NCBI GenBank assembly: GCA_910579805.1
Contig: CAJTWM010000019.1
Coordinates: forward strand, 1-62,823
DNA: 62,823 nt
Reading direction: 5' to 3'
Origin: an uncultured Lachnospiraceae bacterium
GTDB taxonomy: Bacteria > Bacillota > Clostridia > Lachnospirales > Lachnospiraceae
The notes under the pieces were generated by a model that worked only from the letters and a program-made list of their open reading frames with translations, had not been told where the DNA came from and searched no databases. Positions 8,186 to 16,465 of this stretch are shown here, one piece after another. The position numbers and the translations under genes are program-made. Within the stretch, counting starts at the first letter, position 1, and the number at the start of each line of letters is the position of its first letter.

Positions 8186-10246
8186 ATGGAGGGTCAAAAG
8201 GAAAACCGTATTAAAAAAGAGATTTATGAAAAATTATTACCGGATGCCAAACGGCAGGTGCTGCAGATCTATCATAACCTTTATGAAAACCATATAGCCT
8301 GTACGCCCGGAGAAGTTTTAAGGATCAGGGACATTGCCGCCCGTCTGTGCGATTATGCGAAAATTTTTTCCTTATCTTCCGGGATACGGGAAAGGTGTAA
8401 TGAGAATGTACGCAAATGTGCAGGGACGCAGGAAAAGGATCCGTTGGAACAGCTTACGCTTTTAATGGGGCTGTTTGGGGAAATAGAGGAAATAGAGGAC
8501 GCTGCCGGCGGAAAACTGCGCAGATGTAATCTATGTAATAATCAGGTCTTTTTTATGCCGTTTCCGGATCTTTATGAAGAGATGTGGAAAAAGACCGGAT
8601 TTGTGTATTGGAATGCGGATTTTTTACTGCAAAGCAGGGAGAACTATAGCTGTCCGGTCTGTAATGCTACGGACAGGGAACGGCTGGCCGCGGTCTTTTT
8701 GGCGCAGATTCTGGCGGAAGAAGGCGAAATGCTCCGGATGCTTCATATTGCCCCTTCCCTTTCCATAGAAACTTATGCGCATGGCAGGAAAGACATACAA
8801 TACGAAACAATAGACATTGCGGCGGAACAACGGATCTCCCGTGCGGATCTGCGGCATATGTCGGAAAAAGGGGACGAAACCTACGATATTATCGTCTGTT
8901 CCCATGTATTGCAGAGGGTGGAAGACGACGCCGGGGTAATGAAGGAACTGTACAGGATGTTAAAACCGCAGGGGATGTGTTTGTTTACGGTACCGCTCAT
9001 AGCGGGAAAAACAGGTACGGACGAGCAGTGGGGCTGCCCGGAGGAGGAAAACTGGCGGCGGTTCTCAAGGCATGACTATTGCCGGCTTTACGGAAAAAAA
9101 GATTTTTCAGACCGGTTACGGAAAGCGGGATTTTATGTCAATGAATTGGGAATGGAATGGTTTGGGGAAGAGTGCTATAGGGAATTTGGCCTTGACGAAA
9201 ATTCCCTTATTTATGTAGGAACGAAAGAAGTGCATCTGGTTTCACAAGAGGAGACGCAGGACGTTACACTGGCTGAACTGCAGCAGGAAAATCAGTTATT
9301 GCAGCAGGCGATTGTCAACATGAACCATTATTTTGCGGAACAGAAAGAGCAGATGCAAAGGAACATTTCCCTGCTTACCCACCGGCTGGATAATATCGGT
9401 TATGAGATCAGCGATCCTGAATTTCAGGGCAGACTGTGGTATCCGAAGATTATGGATAAAGAAGAAACGATCGCCCGGATCGTAAAGGATAAAAAGTCTA
9501 TCGCAAGGTTTGGCGACGGCGAATTTAGTATTATAGCGGGGATGTCACGGTGGAAATTTCAGAAAAACGACGAAAGACTGGCTGTCAGGCTGAAAGAAGT
9601 ATTGCAGTCGGATCAGGAGAATGTTTTGATCGGCATAGGCGATTTTTATGGCGACCTGAGCCTTCGCCCGACCAACGCCGCAAATGCCGTTAGGATCTAT
9701 ATGACGCCGCAGATCAGAAGAGCCCACTATGAGCTGTTAAATCCGGATACCCTTTATGCGAAGGCGGATATCTCCCGAAGCGAGACATGGGAAGACGTAG
9801 TCCTTCAGAGAACGATCTGGGAGGGACGGGACTGCGTATTCGTGGAAGGCTGTCAGACGCGGATGGGAGTGGGTAACGATCTGTTTGATAATGCCAAATC
9901 CATCGTGAGGATCCTGTGTCCGGCAGAAAATGCATTTGACAGATATGACGAGATCTACAGGGAAACGTTAAAACAGCCGAAGGACAGGCTGATACTGATC
10001 GCCTTAGGACCTACGGCCGGCGTGCTGGCATATGATCTGGCCATGCAGGGATATCAGGCTATCGATATCGGACATGCGGATCTTTGTTATGAATGGATCC
10101 GCAGAGGGAAACTTCATGGGGATAAAACATGGATACCGTATAAATACAACAATGAACTGGTAGGGGATCTTGTTGTAGAGGATATCCATGATATATGGTA
10201 TGAATCCCAAATCATTGCGGATTTTCATGAAAATGCTCAATCATAA
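8186..10246 (+). CDS. Zinc-knuckle methyltransferase fused to GT-D glycosyltransferase
   Basis: A 686-residue fusion. Residues 1-110 are helical. A C114-x2-C117 ... C156-x2-C159 set followed by 'NATDRER' resembles the zinc-binding head of some SAM methyltransferases. About 170-340 is a Methyltransf_11-like fold ('YDIIVCSHVLQRVEDD', 'ELYRMLKPQGMCLFTVPL'), though the usual glycine-rich SAM loop is degenerate. About 355-400 is a coiled coil. From about 420 to the end is a GT-D (DUF1792) domain with the diagnostic FGDGE at 442-446 and 'GVGNDLFDNAKSIVRILCP'. AAAGGAG 11 nt upstream supports ATG 8186. It could methylate and extend the same glycan. Its 3' end overlaps the convergent LicD gene by 10 nt. 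Confidence 0.85.
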   Translation: MEGQKENRIKKEIYEKLLPDAKRQVLQIYHNLYENHIACTPGEVLRIRDIAARLCDYAKIFSLSSGIRERCNENVRKCAGTQEKDPLEQLTLLMGLFGEIEEIEDAAGGKLRRCNLCNNQVFFMPFPDLYEEMWKKTGFVYWNADFLLQSRENYSCPVCNATDRERLAAVFLAQILAEEGEMLRMLHIAPSLSIETYAHGRKDIQYETIDIAAEQRISRADLRHMSEKGDETYDIIVCSHVLQRVEDDAGVMKELYRMLKPQGMCLFTVPLIAGKTGTDEQWGCPEEENWRRFSRHDYCRLYGKKDFSDRLRKAGFYVNELGMEWFGEECYREFGLDENSLIYVGTKEVHLVSQEETQDVTLAELQQENQLLQQAIVNMNHYFAEQKEQMQRNISLLTHRLDNIGYEISDPEFQGRLWYPKIMDKEETIARIVKDKKSIARFGDGEFSIIAGMSRWKFQKNDERLAVRLKEVLQSDQENVLIGIGDFYGDLSLRPTNAANAVRIYMTPQIRRAHYELLNPDTLYAKADISRSETWEDVVLQRTIWEGRDCVFVEGCQTRMGVGNDLFDNAKSIVRILCPAENAFDRYDEIYRETLKQPKDRLILIALGPTAGVLAYDLAMQGYQAIDIGHADLCYEWIRRGKLHGDKTWIPYKYNNELVGDLVVEDIHDIWYESQIIADFHENAQS

Positions 10247-11199
10247 AGATCCGTGACCGGCCACATGCCCCGATCCATAAGATCCTGAAGCTGTGTCCGG
10301 TAGAACGGATATTCATGATTCGGGTCGTCGACCTGCACCGGAACCATGTAATCGCCATAAAAAGCCCGCAATATTTCATCATATCCGTTTGGTACGGCGA
10401 TCAGTATGTTTTCAAAGGGCATAAAAGTATATTCCGAAAGCCATTCGCTTTTCAGCAGATAATCGGAATTAGTCTGATAAAAAGGAAACATGGTCAGGTA
10501 TTTGCAGTCTTCCTTACAATACAGCATACTGATCTTATCATACAGGCGTTCCAGTTGGTTGCGGATATTTTTATGCCGGTCAATGGTAGTCTGGCATAAA
10601 GATTCCAGTGCGGTCAGGCTTTCTTCCAAAGAAGCCTCGTGTTCAGGCAGGGGCTGCATTCCGTTTGCGGAATAGGCCTCCCTGGTATTTAGTAAAGTTT
10701 CGGTGTCATGGATCATGGTTAAAAGTTCTGACTGGCATCCTGCTTCTTCTTCATTGTCGGGGATGTGGTCTAACGGAAAAATATCGATCCCGACGACAAA
10801 AGGACAGCCGTGGAACGTTTGGAGCCTCCGGGGAGAGACATCGATGGAATGTCCGTTTGTGATCCGGGTAAACGATTCCAACCATTCTTCCGTAGTATAT
10901 ATATTTAAAATGCAGTATTCCGGCGGAAATTCCAAAGCGGCTGCCTTCAGAAAACGGATATAATCGCATCTTTTCATGGCGATATCGATATCGTCATCCC
11001 AGGGAATAAAGCCGTGATGGCGTATGGTTCCAAGCAGGGTTCCCCATGTGGCGTGATATGGTATCTGATGTTTATTGCAGACATCGATAATCTTTACTAA
11101 AAGTTCCAGTTGGGCAGCCCATGCCCTTTTCATGGTGGAACTGATGGTAAACTGATTACGGATTTCTTCATGAAAGTAATCTTTTGGAAAAATTAGCAT
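10237..11199 (-). CDS. LicD-family transferase 1
   Basis: A 320-residue LicD-type (PF04991) protein. The family transfers phosphorylcholine or other phospho-alcohol/phosphonate groups from a CDP-activated donor onto surface glycans. The diagnostic 'GTLLGTIRHHGFIPWDDDID' occupies residues 53-72, with the DDDID acidic cluster, then 'GIDIFPLDHIPD' and the ending 'NHEYPFYRTQLQDL'. The best ribosome binding site (AAGGAG) lies 15 nt from ATG, longer than usual. It is divergent from the phosphonate operon beginning at 11359 and is about 40% identical by eye to the second LicD at 17588-18571. The donor is inferred to be a CDP-linked phosphonate made by the neighbouring genes. Confidence 0.9.
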   Translation of the reverse strand: MLIFPKDYFHEEIRNQFTISSTMKRAWAAQLELLVKIIDVCNKHQIPYHATWGTLLGTIRHHGFIPWDDDIDIAMKRCDYIRFLKAAALEFPPEYCILNIYTTEEWLESFTRITNGHSIDVSPRRLQTFHGCPFVVGIDIFPLDHIPDNEEEAGCQSELLTMIHDTETLLNTREAYSANGMQPLPEHEASLEESLTALESLCQTTIDRHKNIRNQLERLYDKISMLYCKEDCKYLTMFPFYQTNSDYLLKSEWLSEYTFMPFENILIAVPNGYDEILRAFYGDYMVPVQVDDPNHEYPFYRTQLQDLMDRGMWPVTDLYD

Positions 11200-11281
11200 A
11201 TGATTTTGTATTTTCTCCTTCCTACTGCCGCGCAGAAATTAGGGAAATAATATCTTTCAATAAATTTCCGGTTTCTTTCGT

Positions 11282-11310
11282 TTGTATATCGCTGCTGGTT
11301 ATATTATAAT
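11282..11310 (+). promoter_or_regulatory. SigA-type promoter for phosphonate operon
   Basis: TTGTAT (11282-11287), 17-nt spacer, TATAAT (11305-11310). Transcription would begin near 11317, about 40 nt before the metallophosphoesterase start codon. It lies in the divergent interval shared with LicD 1, for which no clear promoter was seen. Confidence 0.75.
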
Positions 11311-11358
11311 CGTATCAATATATTCATGCAAGAAAAAAGAGGACGGGAGGAAGAATCC

Positions 11359-12087
11359 ATGCAAATATTACTTTTGTCTGACATTCACGGGAACCTGCAG
11401 GCGCTGCAGGCCGTACTGGAAAAAGTAAAAAGGGACTATCAAATCGGGGGCTGTGTTCTTTTGGGCGATCTGATCGATTACGGAATGCATTCCAACGAAG
11501 TGATCGGTATATTGAAAAACTTAACGTATCCTGTCCTCTGCAATATTTGGGGGAATCACGAACATGCGGTATACCACGACGCCTACGGTCGTTTTTCTTC
11601 GGAAAGGGGAAAATGCAGCGCCAGACATACAAAAAAGATCCTGACGCAGGAATCATGGGAATATATCCGCGGTGAAATGAAAAAAGAGGGAACGTTTTCT
11701 TTTGAATGCGGACGGAAACGATGTCTGGCGGTACACGGCAGTTTGGAGGACGAATACTGGATCAGTATAAAGCCGGAAAACAGATTGGAAGAGTATAGGG
11801 AGTTTGACTATGTATTTTCAGGGCATTCCCATATTCCCCATTTTGTGGAAAAGTTTTACGGATCCGATAAAAGTGGGACAAGAAATAAAAAGAAAGTCAT
11901 ATTTATCAATCCGGGTTCCGCAGGGCAGCCGAGAAATCTGAACAATATGGCACAGTTTGCGGTTTTTGAGACACAGGAAGAGAAGGTTGTTTTTGATAAG
12001 GCAGCCTATGATATTGAAAAAGAGCAGGAGAGCTTTACCGGAGAAGTGGATCCATTTTACAGGGACAGATTGGAGAAGGGAATATGA
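11359..12087 (+). CDS. YfcE-like metallophosphoesterase
   Basis: A 242-residue calcineurin-like phosphoesterase. All family motifs are visible: 'SDIHGN', 'GDLIDYG', 'GNHEHAV', 'VHGS' and 'SGHSHIPH', ligands for a dinuclear metal centre. GGGAGGAAG about 6 nt upstream selects ATG 11359 over an in-frame ATG at 11326. It is the first gene of the phosphonate operon and overlaps the next gene by ATGA. The substrate is unknown; a sugar-phosphate, nucleotide or phosphonate intermediate is possible, and housekeeping phosphodiesterase activity cannot be excluded. Confidence 0.88.
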   Translation: MQILLLSDIHGNLQALQAVLEKVKRDYQIGGCVLLGDLIDYGMHSNEVIGILKNLTYPVLCNIWGNHEHAVYHDAYGRFSSERGKCSARHTKKILTQESWEYIRGEMKKEGTFSFECGRKRCLAVHGSLEDEYWISIKPENRLEEYREFDYVFSGHSHIPHFVEKFYGSDKSGTRNKKKVIFINPGSAGQPRNLNNMAQFAVFETQEEKVVFDKAAYDIEKEQESFTGEVDPFYRDRLEKGI

Positions 12088-13118
12088 AACAGTTATATAT
12101 TATCAGCGGCGTAACGGGAATGACGGGAAATGAACTGGCAAGAAAGCTGGTACATGAGGGCGGTACAGTAATAGGCTTTGATAATTTTTTTGCCTCTTCC
12201 ATTAAAACGGTGGAAGATCTGCTGGAGGAGGAACGTTTTGTTTTTTATGAATATGACCTGAACAATGTAGAACAGATGGAGGCGTTAAAGGGAAAGGTAC
12301 TTGAGGAAAAGAAGGGCTTTGAAGGATTGGTATATATTAACTGTGCGGCGGTAGTGCATACCGAGCATTTCTATTATGTAAACCGGACTTTTGAAACGAA
12401 CGTGTTAGGGATGAAGCGCTTTTTAGAGCAGGCGATTGAAGTAAAAGCGGATATTTATATAAACTGTTCCACGTCGGAGGTTTACTCTATGGCGTCGTGG
12501 GAGGAAACGGGGGTATCCGAATCGGATTATATTGTGATGGCAAATGCAGAGCACAGTCAGCGGACAAGTTATGCAACGGGTAAACTGCTTACCGAATTTT
12601 TTATGAAGGACGCGGTGGAGGAAAAAAAGATCAGGGGCTGTTCTGTCAGGTTTGCCAATGTGTACAGCAGGAATGAGTTATATCCCAAGCATATCATACC
12701 CCATATCCTTAAGGAACTGGGTACGAAGGGAAGTGTGGAGTTATTGGAAAATTCCAGGAAAAACCGCCGTACTTTTTTACATAATGAAGACAGCTGCGCG
12801 GCGGTGATCGAATTGATCCGTTCAAAAGAGGCGCTGGACGGTTCCGTATATAATGTTGCGACAGACGAAGAGATCTCGATTATTGATCTGGTAAAATTGT
12901 GCGCGCGAAAGCTGGGCATAGAAGATCCTATAATCACTTTTAAAGGATACAGGCAGTCCGATCCGGAAAGACGGCTGTTGAACACGGAAAAGATCCGTAC
13001 AAGGACAAATTGGAGGCCGGTAATCACTTTGGAACAGGGAATCGAAATGTGTATAGCCGATGGAATGGACAGGGAAAGGGAATGCCTGCCAAAGCAGGCA
13101 GACGGGAGCGGTATATGA
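12084..13118 (+). CDS. NAD-dependent epimerase/dehydratase (extended SDR)
   Basis: A 344-residue extended short-chain dehydrogenase. The N-terminal NAD loop 'GVTGMTGNELA' (GxxGxxG) and the catalytic 'YATGK' (YxxxK) are present, with 'GFDNFFAS', 'VNRTFETNVLGMKRFL' and 'VYNVATDEEISIIDLV' typical of nucleotide-sugar epimerases. The substrate may be a nucleotide sugar or an activated phosphonate-linked unit. The last 12 codons (about 13083-13118) coincide with a hairpin repeat nearly identical to one after rpoC, so the C-terminal tail appears to come from a repeat. It is coupled to both neighbours by ATGA overlaps. Confidence 0.88.
   Translation: MKQLYIISGVTGMTGNELARKLVHEGGTVIGFDNFFASSIKTVEDLLEEERFVFYEYDLNNVEQMEALKGKVLEEKKGFEGLVYINCAAVVHTEHFYYVNRTFETNVLGMKRFLEQAIEVKADIYINCSTSEVYSMASWEETGVSESDYIVMANAEHSQRTSYATGKLLTEFFMKDAVEEKKIRGCSVRFANVYSRNELYPKHIIPHILKELGTKGSVELLENSRKNRRTFLHNEDSCAAVIELIRSKEALDGSVYNVATDEEISIIDLVKLCARKLGIEDPIITFKGYRQSDPERRLLNTEKIRTRTNWRPVITLEQGIEMCIADGMDRERECLPKQADGSGI
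13083..13108 (+). repeat. Dispersed hairpin repeat inside 3' end of epimerase gene
   Basis: TGCCTGC, 4-nt loop, GCAGGCA, then GACGGGAG. It differs from the intergenic copy at 57545-57570 at only two of 26 positions. It encodes part of the epimerase tail, and its GGGAG serves as ribosome binding site for the next gene. Confidence 0.75.
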
Positions 13119-13849
13119 AGGTATTGATTATTACGGTTGCGGGTATGTCGACCCGTTTTAGCGAGTCCGTAGGTTACCCCTGTTTGAAATGTCTTTACTA
13201 TAAACAGGATATGAAAGAATCCCTATTATATCGGTTTTTATATGAATATCCGGAGTTTGACAGATATATCATAGTAGGCGGATTCCAGTTTGACAGGCTG
13301 AAATCGGCCGTTTCGGAAAATTTTGAATCCTTGCAGGATAAGATCCTGCTGATCCAAAACGAAAAATATGCCGGATACGGTTCGGGATATAGTTTATATT
13401 TAGGGCTGAAAGCGGCGTTGGAAATGCAGCCTACGGAAGTAGTATTTGCCGAGGGCGATCTGTATGTAGACAGGGCGGGCTTTGAAAAAGTGGTTAACGC
13501 AAAAAAGGATATTGTTACCTATAACAGGGAGACAATATGGGCGGACAGGGCGGTAGCGTTTTATTTTGATATACGATATGGCATTCATTACATTTATGAT
13601 GTGGAACATAGCGCATTGGAAATAAAGGAACCGTTTTTGGGAATCTTTCATTCGGGACAGATTTGGAAATTTGCCCGGACCGGTCATTTGCGGCAGGTTT
13701 TTGAGAGCATGGATGAAGAGGGATGGAGAGGGACAAATTTGGTGTTCGTGCAAAAATATTTTGAAACGATGGAGCGGGGAGAATACGAAATGATCGGTTT
13801 GGAGAAGTGGATAAACTGCAACACGGTCTCCGATTTCGAAAGCATTTAG
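13115..13849 (+). CDS. Sugar-nucleotidyltransferase-like enzyme (possible phosphonate cytidylyltransferase)
   Basis: A 244-residue GT-A-fold nucleotidyltransferase. The N-terminal 'ITVAGMSTRFSESVGYPCLK' fits the G-x-S-T-R-F...P-K signature of LicC/MobA-like NTP transferases, and 'VVFAEGDLYVD' resembles the metal-binding acidic segment. ATG 13115 is preferred (GGGAG 6 nt upstream, ATGA overlap), although the frame is open further upstream. In phosphonate pathways such enzymes make CMP-phosphonates, which LicD proteins can use; two LicD genes flank this operon. CTP and the phosphonate substrate are inferred, not visible. Confidence 0.8.
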   Translation: MKVLIITVAGMSTRFSESVGYPCLKCLYYKQDMKESLLYRFLYEYPEFDRYIIVGGFQFDRLKSAVSENFESLQDKILLIQNEKYAGYGSGYSLYLGLKAALEMQPTEVVFAEGDLYVDRAGFEKVVNAKKDIVTYNRETIWADRAVAFYFDIRYGIHYIYDVEHSALEIKEPFLGIFHSGQIWKFARTGHLRQVFESMDEEGWRGTNLVFVQKYFETMERGEYEMIGLEKWINCNTVSDFESI

Positions 13850-13885
13850 TTTATAAATTTGTTTGGAAACAGGATCGAGGAAGAG

Positions 13886-15064
13886 ATGAAGACATTAGAT
13901 GAAAAATTACATATTTTAAAATCAAATTTGGAAAGCGGAAAAGTGAAGGTCATGATCATAGGACTGGGAAGCGTGGGGACTTACCTGTTGGACTATTTGC
14001 TTTCCAGTGAGGATGAAAATTTAGAGATCTGCGTCGTAGGGCGGAATGAAGAAAAAATGCTGACGGACGTTAATATTGTGCGCGTTTCGTCCCTGATCAG
14101 GAATCAAAACAGGTCCCGCGTTAAGATCGTGGGAAATGTGGATATTAATGATGTTGCGGCAGTCGCGGAATGTATTTCCGGTTATCGGCCGGATTTTATC
14201 GTTAACAGCAGCCGGGCCTATCCGGGATTGAAATACGGCAGTATTTCGTGGAAGAATATCAGGGCGTACGGAATCTGGGCTCCTTTGGCCGTCAAATATA
14301 TTAAAAATATCATGGAAGCGTACGAAATGGCGGGGAGCGACGCGATAGTGATCAATACGTCTTACTCTGACGCCGTGATCCCATGGCTGAAATCTGCGAA
14401 TAAAGCGTATCCGGACTTCGGCAGCGGCAATATCAATCATTTGATCCCGAGAATCCGGTTTGCCATTGCAAAGAAATATCAGATCGAAGATTTTTGGAAT
14501 ATCGACGTGACCTATGCCACAAGCCATTTCCATGATGTGGTCATCAGTAAGGAAGGGCATACGGAACGGACAGGGCAGTTGATCGGGATCCGGTATGGCG
14601 GTAAAAAGCTGGAACCCGATATGCAGGAGATCTTTGCCATGTGCCGCATCCCCATGCCGGTGGACGCCAAACGGAACATGATGAACGCTTCCAGTAACTA
14701 TGAGATCATTCAGGGGATCTTATGTGCGATCAGGAGCAGGACGAAGGTAAAACTGCACTGTCCGGGGGTATTTGGCGAGATCGGCGGGTATCCGGTCATT
14801 ATAGACGGTACGGACAGTCAGCCCCGGGCGTATATCGATCAGGAGGTTTTTGATCTCAATACAATGAGGAAAAAGAACAGGGAATCCATTTATTTGGACG
14901 GGATTTTGGATGTTTCTGAAGGAACGCTTTATTATACGGAGGAACTGATAGAAAAAATCGAGCGGGCATTCGGGGTTTCCATGATGAAGAAAGTCGGCTT
15001 TGGGGAAATTGAGACGGCGGCGCAGCTGCTGATCACAAAGATCATAGAAAAGTATAAAGAATGA
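13886..15064 (+). CDS. NAD(P)-binding oxidoreductase of unknown substrate
   Basis: A 392-residue protein with an N-terminal Rossmann fold: 'KVMIIGLGSVGTYLLDYLL' (GxGxxG), then 'EICVVGRNEEKM' and 'PDFIVNSSRAYPG'. The overall layout recalls saccharopine-dehydrogenase-like or malate/lactate-dehydrogenase-like proteins, but no specific family can be named. AGGA 4 nt upstream supports ATG 13886; a TTG at 13859 is in frame. Between the nucleotidyltransferase and PEP mutase genes it may reduce phosphonoacetaldehyde or a derivative, which would fit the missing transaminase. That assignment is speculative. Confidence 0.72.
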   Translation: MKTLDEKLHILKSNLESGKVKVMIIGLGSVGTYLLDYLLSSEDENLEICVVGRNEEKMLTDVNIVRVSSLIRNQNRSRVKIVGNVDINDVAAVAECISGYRPDFIVNSSRAYPGLKYGSISWKNIRAYGIWAPLAVKYIKNIMEAYEMAGSDAIVINTSYSDAVIPWLKSANKAYPDFGSGNINHLIPRIRFAIAKKYQIEDFWNIDVTYATSHFHDVVISKEGHTERTGQLIGIRYGGKKLEPDMQEIFAMCRIPMPVDAKRNMMNASSNYEIIQGILCAIRSRTKVKLHCPGVFGEIGGYPVIIDGTDSQPRAYIDQEVFDLNTMRKKNRESIYLDGILDVSEGTLYYTEELIEKIERAFGVSMMKKVGFGEIETAAQLLITKIIEKYKE

Positions 15065-15148
15065 TTTCCTGCAGGCGGAAAATCTGGCGCAAAGGAAAGA
15101 CTGCTTTTTAAGCGCATTTAAGTCCGCGAAGAGGAATCATGGGGGTGG

Positions 15149-16450
15149 ATGGAATTGAAAAAGGTTTATACCTGTTTTTGCACGGATGTGATCCATGAAG
15201 GACATATTAATATTATAAATAATGCGAAAAAATACGGCGAGGTTATCGTGGGAGTCTTAAGCGATGCGGCGATGATCCGTTACAACCAGTTTCCTACCGT
15301 TAGTTTTGAAGAGAGACTGCAAATTGTAAAAAATATAGAAGGCGTCAGTCAGGTCGTCATCCAAAAAGAGGTTTTGTATGATGAGACGATCGAAAAACTG
15401 CGTCCCGATTATGTGATCCACGGAGATAACTGGGACGGGGAATCCATGACGGCGATCCGGCGCAATATCTTGAACAATCTGCAAAAATACGGCGGGGAAT
15501 TAATAGAAATACCCTATACGTTTAACGATAACGTGAGGCGTATCGACGCAAGGATGAGGGAAAAGCTAATGATGCCGGAATTTCGGCGTAAAAGGCTGAA
15601 ACAGCTTCTTTCCATGCGCCCTATTGTAAAGGCGATCGAGGTACATAGCGGATTGACCGGACTGATTGCGGAAAAAACGGTAGTGGAACATAATAACGAG
15701 TTTGACCAGTTTGACGCTATGTGGATCAGCTCCCTGTGCGACTCTACCGCGAAGGGGAAACCGGACATTGAATTGGTGGATATGACTTCCCGGTGCAGGA
15801 CGATAGACGACGTCATGGAAGTAACAACAAAACCGATCATTTTTGACGGAGATACCGGCGGACTGACGGAGCATTTTGTCTATCTGGTCAGAACCTTGGA
15901 ACGGATGGGGGTTTCGGCCATTATTGTTGAGGATAAGACCGGACTTAAGAAAAATTCCTTATTCGGCACGGAGGTGGAACAGACGCAGGATTCGGTAGAG
16001 AATTTCAGCGCCAAGATCGCGGCGGGCAAAGCGGTGCAGCTGACGGAAGACTTTATGATCATTGCCCGGATAGAAAGTCTGATTCTGGAACGGGGCATGG
16101 AGGATGCGCTGATCAGGGCGAGGGCATTCAGGGATGCGGGAGCGGACGGGATCATGATCCATAGCAGGAAGAAAGATCCGGCGGAAATTTTGGAGTTCTG
16201 CGACCGGTTCAGGGAAGAAGATAAAAAAACGCCGATCGTTGTGGTTCCCACTTCTTTTCACTCCGTTACGGAGGATGAACTGGCAGGGCATGGAGTCAAT
16301 ATCGTTATTTATGCAAATCAATTGACAAGGAGCGCATTTCCGGCGATGGAACAGACGGCAAGGGACATTTTGAAATACCACCGCGCCGAAGAAGTGGACA
16401 GCCGCCTGATGCCGATTGCCCAGATCCTGACATTGATCGACGAACTGTAG
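15149..16450 (+). CDS. aepX: Phosphoenolpyruvate mutase with N-terminal nucleotidyltransferase domain
   Basis: A 433-residue bifunctional protein. Residues 1-135 form a cytidylyltransferase-like fold with the HxGH motif H16-E-G-H19 and 'GVLSDAAMIRYNQFP'. From about 140 on is the PEP mutase/isocitrate-lyase superfamily domain, with D233-G-D235 in 'IIFDGDTGG' and the E261-D-K263 segment followed by 'KKNSLFG' that distinguishes PEP mutase from relatives. PEP mutase converts phosphoenolpyruvate to phosphonopyruvate, forming the C-P bond. The decarboxylase needed to pull this unfavourable reaction follows 15 nt later. ATG 15149 is close to GGGGGTGG, so the exact start is uncertain by a few codons. 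Confidence 0.94.
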   Translation: MELKKVYTCFCTDVIHEGHINIINNAKKYGEVIVGVLSDAAMIRYNQFPTVSFEERLQIVKNIEGVSQVVIQKEVLYDETIEKLRPDYVIHGDNWDGESMTAIRRNILNNLQKYGGELIEIPYTFNDNVRRIDARMREKLMMPEFRRKRLKQLLSMRPIVKAIEVHSGLTGLIAEKTVVEHNNEFDQFDAMWISSLCDSTAKGKPDIELVDMTSRCRTIDDVMEVTTKPIIFDGDTGGLTEHFVYLVRTLERMGVSAIIVEDKTGLKKNSLFGTEVEQTQDSVENFSAKIAAGKAVQLTEDFMIIARIESLILERGMEDALIRARAFRDAGADGIMIHSRKKDPAEILEFCDRFREEDKKTPIVVVPTSFHSVTEDELAGHGVNIVIYANQLTRSAFPAMEQTARDILKYHRAEEVDSRLMPIAQILTLIDEL

Positions 16451-16465
16451 GAGGCGGAAGGATAT

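Noticed and set aside
11200..11281. Minus-strand promoter for LicD 1
   Set aside because: AT-rich boxes exist, but no -35/-10 pair with proper spacing was convincing.
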